A DNA stretch of 64,000 nt from contig NZ_JOJE01000009.1 in the NCBI RefSeq assembly GCF_000720255.1, positions 1 through 64,000 of the forward strand, read 5' to 3'. Below are positions 44,401 to 53,665 of this stretch, piece after piece (the stretch's first letter is position 1; each line of letters starts with the position of its first letter). The notes beneath the pieces are model-generated. The model was given only the letters and a program-made list of their open reading frames with translations, did no database searches and had not been told where the DNA came from. This stretch comes from Streptomyces griseus subsp. griseus (GTDB lineage Bacteria; Actinomycetota; Actinomycetes; Streptomycetales; Streptomycetaceae). The position numbers and the translations under genes are program-made.

Positions 44401-44653
44401 GGGTGAGCGCGTCCTGGGTCTGCTCGGCGAGGACCACCAGGTCCTGGGAGTCCTTGAGCTGCTCGGAGGCGGCCAGGATCGAGGGGGCGCCGGCTCCGGC
44501 GATGGCGGCGGCCACGACGGCGACGGCGACGATCAGCCGGTTGCGTACGTGGGTGGGGCGGCCCGTGCCGACGGGGGTGCGCTCCGCGTCCCCCTCGGGG
44601 GCCGTCTGCCTGCCTGTGCGCCGCGGCCGCGTCTTCTGCACCGGTGCTCGCAT
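41441..44653 (-). CDS. cvnA: Conservon sensor-kinase-like protein (CvnA)
   Basis: 1070 residues from the ATG at 44653; a TTG at 44695 is an alternative. TM1 (LIVAVAVVAAAIAGAG), a nitrate/sensor-type extracellular region of about 270 residues, TM2 (IAALGVLMLVAVGMA), HAMP, a coiled coil, then a HATPase domain with ELMENATSFSPP (N-box), QDEGIGM and EGLGLGLYVVARLAHRHG. No H-box is seen, as usual for CvnA. The last 380 residues are a disordered acidic, Pro/Ala/Glu-rich region, longer than in many CvnA. It senses a signal at the membrane and passes it to CvnB-D. Confidence 0.93.
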   Translation of the reverse strand: MRAPVQKTRPRRTGRQTAPEGDAERTPVGTGRPTHVRNRLIVAVAVVAAAIAGAGAPSILAASEQLKDSQDLVVLAEQTQDALTLAHSLADERDEITSYIAAGRVKSEAPSEQRGARVDRQVEEMRADPDTPSAVRADLDAIATVRRSALTGKDSALEAHQAYSATITALHRLAEQLAAQMPPRAGSGTYSLAELDAAVQQSAAARGLLLAALNVPTSKQTVINPLTGVASTQRVSSQADTKQRDALSAAAQQARLRSDAALADFRDSAPKEAVSSYDSTVTGSEVQSADGYLASLTDQPRLSDDELGTDTKKLDEALSGRVDAMRGVESSLFDHRTKDLEKLRDDDVTALEIRIAALGVLMLVAVGMATAMARSLTRPLAVLRLGSARLAGAENPAAEEPVKFTGRNDEYAQVVRSVNALHAHAVALHERVATLEDDRKHLVGQRQKMADAREELRAELSDSAAQLERLRGSIGGTFVNLALRTLGLVERQLAVIENLEEREQDPERLATLFKLDHFATVMRRHSENLLVLAGTEHVQQSAGPVPLVDVVRAAVSEIERYERVRIAALPPHAHIAGFAADDLSHLLAELMENATSFSPPDLPVEVSGWLLENGEVMLSVQDEGIGMTGDRLTRLNSRLSEFDPETPYDQEGEEGLGLGLYVVARLAHRHGVRVQLREQKQGGIAAVVVLPQSLLAPAPSAAVPSSSSSPLVGTAHTFSLPGADAEANSNVLSGRSAGADPLVSLAEKAVRDSDDAGTESAAEAEPDAGATEAEAGAEAAEAEEPVEATGDARSAVPAESVAREPETAAFDADRGREAEQAEAVASEPEQENGPEPETVVPEEPASEPEPVRERPAETTMELLLPLQTPAEPTPPTPDSPAPVTEAPEQRAPGEEERAPTAGQTARERRAALRAVLEGASGRPATSEAGQSTTAASWPPPAAEPERPATSASPFPSAGTDGEAEAVHERVPDEPEDVLTDKGLPKRTPKINAPAAPPRQRTGSVDAEALRRRLGGFRRGAEAGYRDVEAEIAERTGQNQAPPVPGEASSPAPQHAHAEEDTGGTVEEASS

Positions 44654-45045
44654 TCCTGACTCGTGTGCCCATGGGTCGGGGTGACTCTTCGTCAACTGCT
44701 GCGTACGTCTTCCCCCGCGCTCTCAGCGTCGGTCGAGCAGGGGGCCCCACCGGTCCCCGACCCTCCCAGCGCCGATGGGCAGTGGCCGCGCATCACCTGA
44801 CCCGCCACCCGAAGGAGTGAACATGTAAGGAGAGTTGGCGGGCAAGTTCCTCCGGCGTGTGCGACGGCCTTGTGCGGTGGGCCGGTTGGACGTGGGCGAC
44901 GGGGTTTGGCAGGATTCGCCGCCACGCCTTCCCGGAGCACAGTATTCCGCCTCAAACCGGGCGCCTGACCTGCTTCAGCGCACCCATCCGGCGCCGGATG
45001 CCAGCCTTTCGCGGACCTTGTGGAGACCTCGTGCAGACTGGCCGG
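44654..45045. other. Intergenic region between cvnA and the PP2C-like gene
   Basis: About 390 bases with divergent promoters expected. No gene, repeat or terminator of note is visible. Confidence 0.5.
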
Positions 45046-45834
45046 ATGCGAACGGAACTTGTGTCGGAGCCCGGCGGCCGGGCGTACCCCAACGAGGACT
45101 TCGCGAGCATCGGGCTGCCCGCCTCCGGACAGGGCGGTTCGCTCGTCGTCCTGGACGGCGTGACGCCGCCTCGGGGCGGGACGGGCTGTCTTCATTCGGT
45201 CCCCTGGTACACCGCGCGCCTGGGCGGGGCGTTGACCGAACTGACCGTTTCGCTCATGGATGTCCCCCTGTCCGACGCCCTGGCCCGCGCCATCGCGCGT
45301 ACCTCCGAAGCCCACGCCGCAACCTGTGACCTTTCTCACCCACGGACCCCACAGGCCACGGTGGCCGTCGCCCGCTGGTCCCCGGACCGAGTCGAGTACC
45401 TCCTCCTGTCCGACGCGGCCCTGCTGCTGCAGTCCCCCGACGGCGTGGTCACCCCGCTCCTCGACGACCGCCTTTCCCGGCTGCCCCGCTCGGCCCTGGT
45501 CTCGGACACGGTGATCGACGCCACGCTCCGCAACAAGGAGGGCGGCTTCTTCACGGCGGCCGCGGATCCCGCGGTGGCGGCCCGGGCGGTCACCGGCGCA
45601 GTGCCCCGCGCCGAGGTCCGTGCGCTGGCCGGCCTGACGGACGGCGCGACGCGGTGGACGGAGAAGTTCCGCGAGGGCGACTGGACGGACCTGTTCACGT
45701 TCGTGCGCAAGGAGGGCCCGCGATCCCTGGTGGACCGGGTACGGGCGCTGGAGCGGGCCGACGCCGAGGAGCGGGCGTTCCTCGGACGCGCCAAGACGCA
45801 CGACGACGCGACCGCGGTGTACGTGGAGCTGTGA
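45046..45834 (+). CDS. PP2C-like phosphatase domain protein
   Basis: 262 residues from the ATG at 45046. The fold is indicated by NEDFASIGL (the usual metal-site Asp reads ED), VVLDGVTPP (DGV in place of DGMGG), TVAVARWSPDRVEYLLLSDAALLL, ALAGLTDGATR and a late KTHDDATAVYVEL with the final DD metal ligands. It thus keeps the metal Asp positions of PP2C phosphatases in partly altered form. It is divergent from the conservon; a functional link is not shown. Confidence 0.82.
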   Translation: MRTELVSEPGGRAYPNEDFASIGLPASGQGGSLVVLDGVTPPRGGTGCLHSVPWYTARLGGALTELTVSLMDVPLSDALARAIARTSEAHAATCDLSHPRTPQATVAVARWSPDRVEYLLLSDAALLLQSPDGVVTPLLDDRLSRLPRSALVSDTVIDATLRNKEGGFFTAAADPAVAARAVTGAVPRAEVRALAGLTDGATRWTEKFREGDWTDLFTFVRKEGPRSLVDRVRALERADAEERAFLGRAKTHDDATAVYVEL

Positions 45835-45879
45835 GGCCCGGCGACACCGGTCCCCGGCGTCGGGCTCATCGAGGGCGGA

Positions 45880-46311
45880 CTACTTCTCCACGCCCCGGTT
45901 CAGCTGGTTCAGCAGCCGGGCCAGCTCCGCGACCTCGCCGCGGTCCCAGTGGGAGAGCTGCGTGACGTAGCGGGCGCGGCGGGCCTCACGCACCTTGCCG
46001 ACCCGGGAGCGGCCCTCCGGAGTGAGGTCGACCAGCCAGGCCCGTCCGTCGGCGGGGTCGGGCTCGCGGGTCACCAGGCCGAGCTGCTCCAGGGCGCGCA
46101 GCTGACGGGACATGGTCGCCTTGCCGACACCGATGTAGCCGGCGAGCGCCGTGGCGCGCTGGCGGCCGCACTCCTCCAGCCGGACGAGCAGACCGTACGC
46201 GGCGGACTCCAGGTCCGGGTGGACCTCGCGGGCCATCTCGCCCTGGCTGGCCCGGGCGCGCCGCAGCAGGACGGTCAGCTCCCGCTCCAGGGACAGGAAC
46301 TCCTGGTCCAT
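45880..46311 (-). CDS. MarR-family transcriptional regulator
   Basis: 143 residues from the ATG at 46311 (GAGGA 7 bases upstream); a GTG at 46329 is possible. The winged helix is ATALAGYIGVGKATMSRQLRALEQLGLVTREPDPADGRAWLVDLTPEG. Helices at both ends form the dimer. Its likely target is not evident; it converges with the PP2C-like gene. Confidence 0.92.
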   Translation of the reverse strand: MDQEFLSLERELTVLLRRARASQGEMAREVHPDLESAAYGLLVRLEECGRQRATALAGYIGVGKATMSRQLRALEQLGLVTREPDPADGRAWLVDLTPEGRSRVGKVREARRARYVTQLSHWDRGEVAELARLLNQLNRGVEK

Positions 46312-46463
46312 GTTTGCGTCCTCGTGCACGTCAGCACCCCTGTCCGGTTACCGGCTCTTCATGAAGAATCCTGCCGCACCCGAGCCCGTCCGGCCGCCGC
46401 CGCAGCCCGCCAAGTTTCGCAGAACCGGACCAATGACCTGCGTGGGTCACAGCGCTGCACCCG

Positions 46464-46484
46464 CCCGGGCCGCGAAGGCCCGGG
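46464..46484 (-). terminator. Hairpin downstream of lon
   Basis: CCCGGGCC (46464-46471) and GGCCCGGG (46477-46484) around GCGAA, 45 bases beyond the lon stop. Confidence 0.75.
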
Positions 46485-46528
46485 CCCCCTTCGCGGGAAC
46501 CCGGGCCTTCCTCATCCGGTCGCGTCCG

Positions 46529-48952
<2,424 letters not shown>

Positions 48953-48973
48953 GATCTCCCCTTCGGCAGTCAA

Positions 48974-48994
48974 GTTGAGCTATGCCGACTCAAT
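48974..48994. promoter_or_regulatory. HAIR (HspR) operator upstream of lon
   Basis: TTGAGC-TATGCCG-ACTCAA matches the HAIR consensus CTTGAGT-N7-ACTCAAG closely (arms TTGAGT/ACTCAA with one mismatch). It lies about 22 bases before the lon start and indicates heat-shock repression by HspR. Confidence 0.82.
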
Positions 48995-49084
48995 GCTCGG
49001 GAGTCTTTGAATGTTCCCCCACCGCCGTTCGCTCTGAGCGATCACCTCCGCGGCACGGGTCGACAGACCGCCCGACGTGCGTCT

Positions 49085-49115
49085 GTAATAAGCAATAGGC
49101 AGTTACAGCTATTAC
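49085..49115. promoter_or_regulatory. AT-rich inverted repeat before the GNAT gene
   Basis: GTAATA (49085-49090) and TATTAC (49110-49115), with partially matching inner bases, lie 15 bases before the GNAT start. It is unusually AT-rich for this chromosome; operator or promoter is possible. Confidence 0.5.
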
Positions 49116-49129
49116 TGGCGGGGGGATCC

Positions 49130-49792
49130 ATGGACGGTGTCGTACGGGCGTGGGTGGACGGGTGGGTCGTGTCACGCGGGGCCTCGTCTCCGGTGCGCGA
49201 GCCCTGGGGATTCACGATCGACGTCGGGGAGGCGGACCATGTCTCGCGCCACGTCCTCGACGCGACGAACGACGCCGTCGACGAGGAGACGGTCAGCAAG
49301 GTGGCCGATGCGGTGACCGGCGCCGGCGTGTGGCTCAAGGTGTTCCAGGAGCCGTCGGTCGTCGGCGGCCGGCTGGGACCGGACTGGTGGGTCGACCCCG
49401 AGCCCGGGTACCTGATGACGGCCCCCCTGACGGACGCCGCGGGGGACGCGTCGGCCCCGGACGGCTGCCGACTGCGCACCTGGTCGCGCGGCGGTGTGAC
49501 CCGCGTCCTGGTCACCGCCGCGGACGGCTCCCTCGCCGCACGCGGCCAGGTCGCACCGACCGGGGTCACCGCGGTCGTCGACCGGATCTGGACCTCCCCC
49601 GCCCACCGCCGCCGCGGCCTCGGCGGCCTCGTCGTCCGCGTCCTGCAGCGTGCGGCGGCCGAACAGGGCGCGGAGACCGGCGTTCTGGCGGGGACTCCGG
49701 CGGGACGCGCGCTGTACGAGAGCCTGGGCTGGCAAGTGGTGTCACCACTGACCAGCGCGAAGTTCACCGGGCGACCGGACGGGCCTGCGTGA
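49130..49792 (+). CDS. GNAT-family N-acetyltransferase
   Basis: 220 residues with GGGGGGA before the ATG. The acetyl-CoA site appears as RIWTSPAHRRRGLGGLVVRVLQRAA (about 147-171), motif A of GNAT, followed by the GRALYESLGWQ terminal block. The N-terminal half (WVVSRGASSPVREPWGF) is specific to the subfamily. Substrate unknown. Its 3' end overlaps the rhomboid-like gene on the other strand by 29 bases. Confidence 0.87.
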   Translation: MDGVVRAWVDGWVVSRGASSPVREPWGFTIDVGEADHVSRHVLDATNDAVDEETVSKVADAVTGAGVWLKVFQEPSVVGGRLGPDWWVDPEPGYLMTAPLTDAAGDASAPDGCRLRTWSRGGVTRVLVTAADGSLAARGQVAPTGVTAVVDRIWTSPAHRRRGLGGLVVRVLQRAAAEQGAETGVLAGTPAGRALYESLGWQVVSPLTSAKFTGRPDGPA

Positions 49793-50561
49793 GCGCGCGG
49801 GCGCGCCGCCACCGTCGCACCAGCGGCCAGGTCGCGATGCCGATGGCCAGGGAGATCAGGTGGCCCCAGTTCGTCATCGGGTCCGTGAAGGCGATCAGGT
49901 CGGCGACGAGCGTCCAGCCGACCCCGGCCAGCAGGGGCCACCTCAGCCAGGGGGTCAGCAGACCGGCGAGGGCGCCGACACTCGTGGCGACGCCGAAGCT
50001 GACGCCGTAGTCGAGGCGGTGCAGGGAACTGTCGGGCAGATGGCCGGCCAGGACCGCGAGGCCCACCGGGACCTCGGTGGCGAGGGTGGCCAGGACGTGC
50101 CCGAGCAGGAAGACACCGGCCGTACGCGCACCGCCGATCCGTCGCTCCAGGCCGGTCAGGACGAGGACGAGCCCGATCGCGTAGGGCGAGAGGACCCCGC
50201 CCGCGATCCACAGCGCGCTCCCCACCAGCACCAGCACCGGTGTCCGCACCAGGTGCGCCACGTCCGTGCTGGACCCCTGGTGCAGGGCGTACACCAGCCC
50301 GGGTCCCGCGTATTCGGTGATGAGCGAGGTGACGGCGAGGACGGCGACGTAGACGAAGGTGAACGGCGTGCCGGTGGGCGTGGGGAGGAGCCGCCAGGGG
50401 CGGGGGGCCCGGCGGGCGGCGGCACTGGGTGCCTCGGGCGCCACGGGCACCACGGGAGCGGTGGGGTGCAGCGGCCCGCGCTGGCTCGGGATCCCGTCCA
50501 GCAGGGGCGGGGACGCAGGCGCCGAAGGGGCCTGGGTGTCGGCCCGCGCAGTCCGTTCCAA
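49764..50561 (-). CDS. Rhomboid-like membrane protein
   Basis: 265 residues from a TTG at 50561, AAGGAG 9 bases upstream. The N-terminal 60 are Pro/Ala-rich and disordered. Six to seven membrane segments follow; DYGVSFGVATSVGAL has the GxSx-like Ser and NWGHLISLAIG supplies the His of the rhomboid dyad, though the pattern is looser than in canonical rhomboids. An intramembrane protease or its catalytically weak relative. Confidence 0.75.
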   Translation of the reverse strand: MERTARADTQAPSAPASPPLLDGIPSQRGPLHPTAPVVPVAPEAPSAAARRAPRPWRLLPTPTGTPFTFVYVAVLAVTSLITEYAGPGLVYALHQGSSTDVAHLVRTPVLVLVGSALWIAGGVLSPYAIGLVLVLTGLERRIGGARTAGVFLLGHVLATLATEVPVGLAVLAGHLPDSSLHRLDYGVSFGVATSVGALAGLLTPWLRWPLLAGVGWTLVADLIAFTDPMTNWGHLISLAIGIATWPLVRRWRRARALTQARPVAR

Positions 50562-50722
50562 GGTGAGGCGCTCCTTCCGTTTCGCCTCACCTTTCGCTCC
50601 GCACGGACCGCCTGTCTGTGACCGGCGCCACCCGGACGCCGATTCTCAGCGACTTCCCAGCCCGCACTCACCTGCGTCTTAATTCCTCCAACGGTCCGTC
50701 ACATCGGTGCCAGGATGAGCAC

Positions 50723-51400
50723 ATGGCCATCGCTTACGACATTCCCGAAGTCCTGGACCGTCGCGAGGGTCCCTACGGCGAGGTCGTCCTGCGCCGCCAC
50801 GGCGAGCTGCTCCAGATCATCGCCAACGGCTGCTTCCTGATGGACACCTCCGACGGCCGCTCGGAACGCTTGCTCGTCGACGCCACGTTGAGCGCCCTCG
50901 GCGGGCGGGCCGCACCGCACGTCCTGATCGGCGGCCTGGGCGTCGGCTTCTCTCTGGCGCACGCCGCCGCCGACCCCCGCTGGGGACGGATCACGGTCGT
51001 CGAGCGCGAGACCGCCGTCATCGACTGGCACCGCCGCGGCCCCCTGTCCGGGTTGTCCCGCGACGCCCTCGCCGACCCTCGCACCGAGATCGTCGCAGCG
51101 GACCTGCTCGAATTCGTCAATGAGACATGCGACACGTACGACGCGCTGTGCCTGGACATCGACAACGGGCCCGACTGGACCGTCACCGACGGCAACGACG
51201 GGCTGTACGGTCCGGTCGGACTGGCAAGCTGTGCAAGGGTGTTGAGACCGGGCGGGGTGCTCGCGGTGTGGTCCGCGAAGCCGTCGCCGGATTTCGAGGG
51301 AACCTTGAGGAATGCCGGGTTCCAACAGGTGCGTACCGAAGAGATCCCGGTTGCCCGAGGCGTTCCCGACGTAGTGCATCTCGCGGTAAGACCTGGATAG
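50723..51400 (+). CDS. SAM-dependent methyltransferase/spermidine-synthase-like protein
   Basis: 225 residues from the ATG at 50723 (AGGATGA upstream). The Rossmann segment is PHVLIGGLGVGFSLAHAA (about 64-81), then ITVVERETAVIDWH, a glycine-rich fold as in spermine/spermidine synthase-type proteins, YDALCLDIDNGPDW and VLRPGGVLAVWSA. The residues that bind putrescine in true synthases are not seen, so methyltransferase or unknown function is likelier. It precedes the two-component system in the same direction. Confidence 0.83.
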   Translation: MAIAYDIPEVLDRREGPYGEVVLRRHGELLQIIANGCFLMDTSDGRSERLLVDATLSALGGRAAPHVLIGGLGVGFSLAHAAADPRWGRITVVERETAVIDWHRRGPLSGLSRDALADPRTEIVAADLLEFVNETCDTYDALCLDIDNGPDWTVTDGNDGLYGPVGLASCARVLRPGGVLAVWSAKPSPDFEGTLRNAGFQQVRTEEIPVARGVPDVVHLAVRPG

Positions 51401-51434
51401 CAAAGGCGCGGTGCCTCCCCGTACGCTGCTCCCC

Positions 51435-51457
51435 TGACGCGGATCATTCAAGCGTCA
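51435..51457. promoter_or_regulatory. Inverted repeat upstream of the response-regulator gene
   Basis: TGACGC (51435-51440) and GCGTCA (51452-51457) around an 11-base loop, about 80 bases before the response-regulator start. It could be an operator or a terminator of the previous gene. Confidence 0.5.
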
Positions 51458-51534
51458 ATCGCAACCATGCGCAGGCACAGCCAGTCAGACGGGATCACCC
51501 CACTGGTTCCGGAAAGCACACTCAGGGGCGGGCG

Positions 51535-52272
51535 ATGGAGCAGACACACACCTCCCACAGCACGACGACGGCGACTCCGGGCGCCCAGCGACGCGTCCTG
51601 GTGGTCGAGGACGACCCGACGATCGTCGACGCCATCGCAGCCCGCCTGCGCGCCGAGGGATTCCTCGTGCAAACGGCGGGCGACGGTCCGGCGGCCGTCG
51701 ACACCGCAGAGGCCTGGCAGCCCGATCTGCTGATCCTCGACATCATGCTGCCCGGCTTCGACGGTCTGGAGGTCTGCCGTCGTGTGCAGGCCGCCCGCCC
51801 GGTGCCGGTGATGATGCTCACCGCGCGTGACGACGAGACCGACATGCTGGTCGGGCTCGGCGTCGGCGCCGACGACTACATGACCAAACCCTTCTCGATG
51901 CGGGAGCTGGCCGCGCGCGTGCACGTCCTGCTGCGCCGTGTGGAGCGGGCCGCGCTCGCCGCGACCACGCCGCGCAGCGGCATCCTGCGGCTCGGCGAGC
52001 TGGAGATCGACCACGCGCAGCGCCGGGTGCGGGTGCGCTCGGAGGACGTGCACCTGACGCCCACCGAGTTCGACCTGTTGGTCTGCCTGGCCAACACCCC
52101 GCGCGCGGTGCTCTCCCGTGAGCAGCTCCTGGCCGAGGTGTGGGACTGGGCGGACGCCTCCGGCACCCGCACGGTCGACAGCCACATCAAGGCGCTGCGC
52201 CGGAAGATCGGCGCCGAGCGCATCCGTACGGTCCACGGCGTGGGTTACGCGCTGGAGACCCCGAATCCATGA
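51535..52272 (+). CDS. OmpR-family response regulator
   Basis: 245 residues. Receiver domain: VVEDDPTIVDA (acidic pocket about 23-25), phospho-acceptor Asp in LLILDIMLPGFDG (about 68), MLTARDDE and TKPFSMREL (Lys about 117). The C-terminal winged helix of OmpR type ends KALRRKIGAERIRTVHGVGYALE. The kinase gene starts at 52269 with an ATGA overlap, a classical two-component pair next to the 2-oxoglutarate enzyme gene. Confidence 0.96.
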   Translation: MEQTHTSHSTTTATPGAQRRVLVVEDDPTIVDAIAARLRAEGFLVQTAGDGPAAVDTAEAWQPDLLILDIMLPGFDGLEVCRRVQAARPVPVMMLTARDDETDMLVGLGVGADDYMTKPFSMRELAARVHVLLRRVERAALAATTPRSGILRLGELEIDHAQRRVRVRSEDVHLTPTEFDLLVCLANTPRAVLSREQLLAEVWDWADASGTRTVDSHIKALRRKIGAERIRTVHGVGYALETPNP

Positions 52273-53375
52273 GCGAAGGGCGGTCGGCCGCACGGAGGAG
52301 CCCCGGGGAGCCCTGGGGCGGCGTACGCCCGTTCTCGATCAAGACCAAGCTGGGCGCGCTCGTCGTCATCTCGGTGCTGATCACCACCGGTCTGTCGATG
52401 ATCGCGGTGCACACCAAGACGGAACTGCGCTTCATCACGGTCTTCTCGATGATCGCCACACTGCTCATTACGCAGTTCGTGGCTCATTCACTCACCGCTC
52501 CGCTGGACGAGATGAACACGGTCGCCCGGTCCATCTCGCACGGTGACTACACGCGCCGCGTGCGGGAGAACCGCTGGGACGAACTGGGCGACCTGGCTCA
52601 GACGATCAACGCCATGGCGGACGAGCTGGAGGCGCAGGACCGCCAGCGCAAGGAGCTCGTCGCCAACGTCTCGCACGAGCTGCGCACCCCCATCGCGGGT
52701 CTGCGCGCCGTCCTGGAGAACGTCGTGGACGGCATCGCCGAGGCCGACCCCGAGACGATGCGCACGGCCCTGAAGCAGACCGAGCGCCTGGGACGGCTCG
52801 TGGAGACGCTCCTGGACCTCTCCCGCCTGGACAACGGCGTCGTACCGCTGCGCAAGCGGCGTTTCGAGGTGTGGCCGTACCTCTCGGGCGTGCTGAAGGA
52901 GGCCAACATGGTCGCCTCCGCGCGGGCGACGATGGGCTCGGGCGGCTCGCACACCCGGACCGACGTCCATCTGCACCTGGACGTCTCCCCGCCGGAGCTG
53001 ACCGCGCACGCCGACCCGGAGCGCATCCACCAGGTGGTCGCCAATCTGATCGACAACGCGGTCAAGCACAGCCCGCCGCACGGCCGCGTGACGGTCAAGG
53101 CGCGGCGCGGGGCGGTGCCCGAGTCGCTGGAGCTGGAGGTCCTGGACGAGGGCCCCGGCATCCCCCGGTCGGAGTGGCACCGTGTGTTCGAGCGATTCAA
53201 CCGGGGTGCGGTGCGCCGGCCGCACGGGCCGGGCAGCGACGGCGGTACGGGGCTCGGGCTGGCGATCGCCCGCTGGGCCGTGGATCTCCACGGAGGCCGG
53301 ATCGGAGTGGCTGAATCCGAGCGAGGTTGCCGGATTCTCATCACTCTTCCGGGAGAGACATCTGTGCCAAGTTGA
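52269..53375 (+). CDS. Sensor histidine kinase
   Basis: 368 residues. Two membrane segments (LGALVVISVLITTGLSMIA and FSMIATLLITQFVA) are separated by only a few residues, so there is almost no external domain. HAMP ISHGDYTRRV, H-box ANVSHELRTPIAGL (His about 136), N-box NLIDNAVKHSPP, and G-boxes DEGPGIP and GTGLGLAIARW. It likely senses an intramembrane or cytoplasmic cue and phosphorylates the regulator encoded just upstream. Confidence 0.96.
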   Translation: MSEGRSAARRSPGEPWGGVRPFSIKTKLGALVVISVLITTGLSMIAVHTKTELRFITVFSMIATLLITQFVAHSLTAPLDEMNTVARSISHGDYTRRVRENRWDELGDLAQTINAMADELEAQDRQRKELVANVSHELRTPIAGLRAVLENVVDGIAEADPETMRTALKQTERLGRLVETLLDLSRLDNGVVPLRKRRFEVWPYLSGVLKEANMVASARATMGSGGSHTRTDVHLHLDVSPPELTAHADPERIHQVVANLIDNAVKHSPPHGRVTVKARRGAVPESLELEVLDEGPGIPRSEWHRVFERFNRGAVRRPHGPGSDGGTGLGLAIARWAVDLHGGRIGVAESERGCRILITLPGETSVPS

Positions 53376-53665
53376 CGTAAAGTCCGAACCGGAGCCTCAA
53401 GATCCACCGGAGTCCGCGCTGACGGACACGTGTGATCAGGCACAGGTCTGCGCGCTGGGCGCGTACGGCCCTCATCTCTGTATCCCCCACGGCCGTTCCG
53501 AAGCGGAACCACGCTTGTTTCCCGCCATTTACAGCCGTGAAACGCGCTCTGAGATGTGACTTACACGACGATGAACGGGCCCGACCTGACCTTCACCGTC
53601 TTGGGGGCGTAGCCTTTATTCCCGCTGTCCATCACCTTGTGAAGCGGAAGAGGGCGGTTGCCGCC

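Noticed and set aside
53182..53559. An open frame between the kinase and kgd genes ending with [14 protein letters not shown]
   Set aside because: The part beyond the kinase gene looks protein-like, but no ATG, GTG or TTG starts it outside the kinase. Without a start or ribosome site I cannot call a gene.
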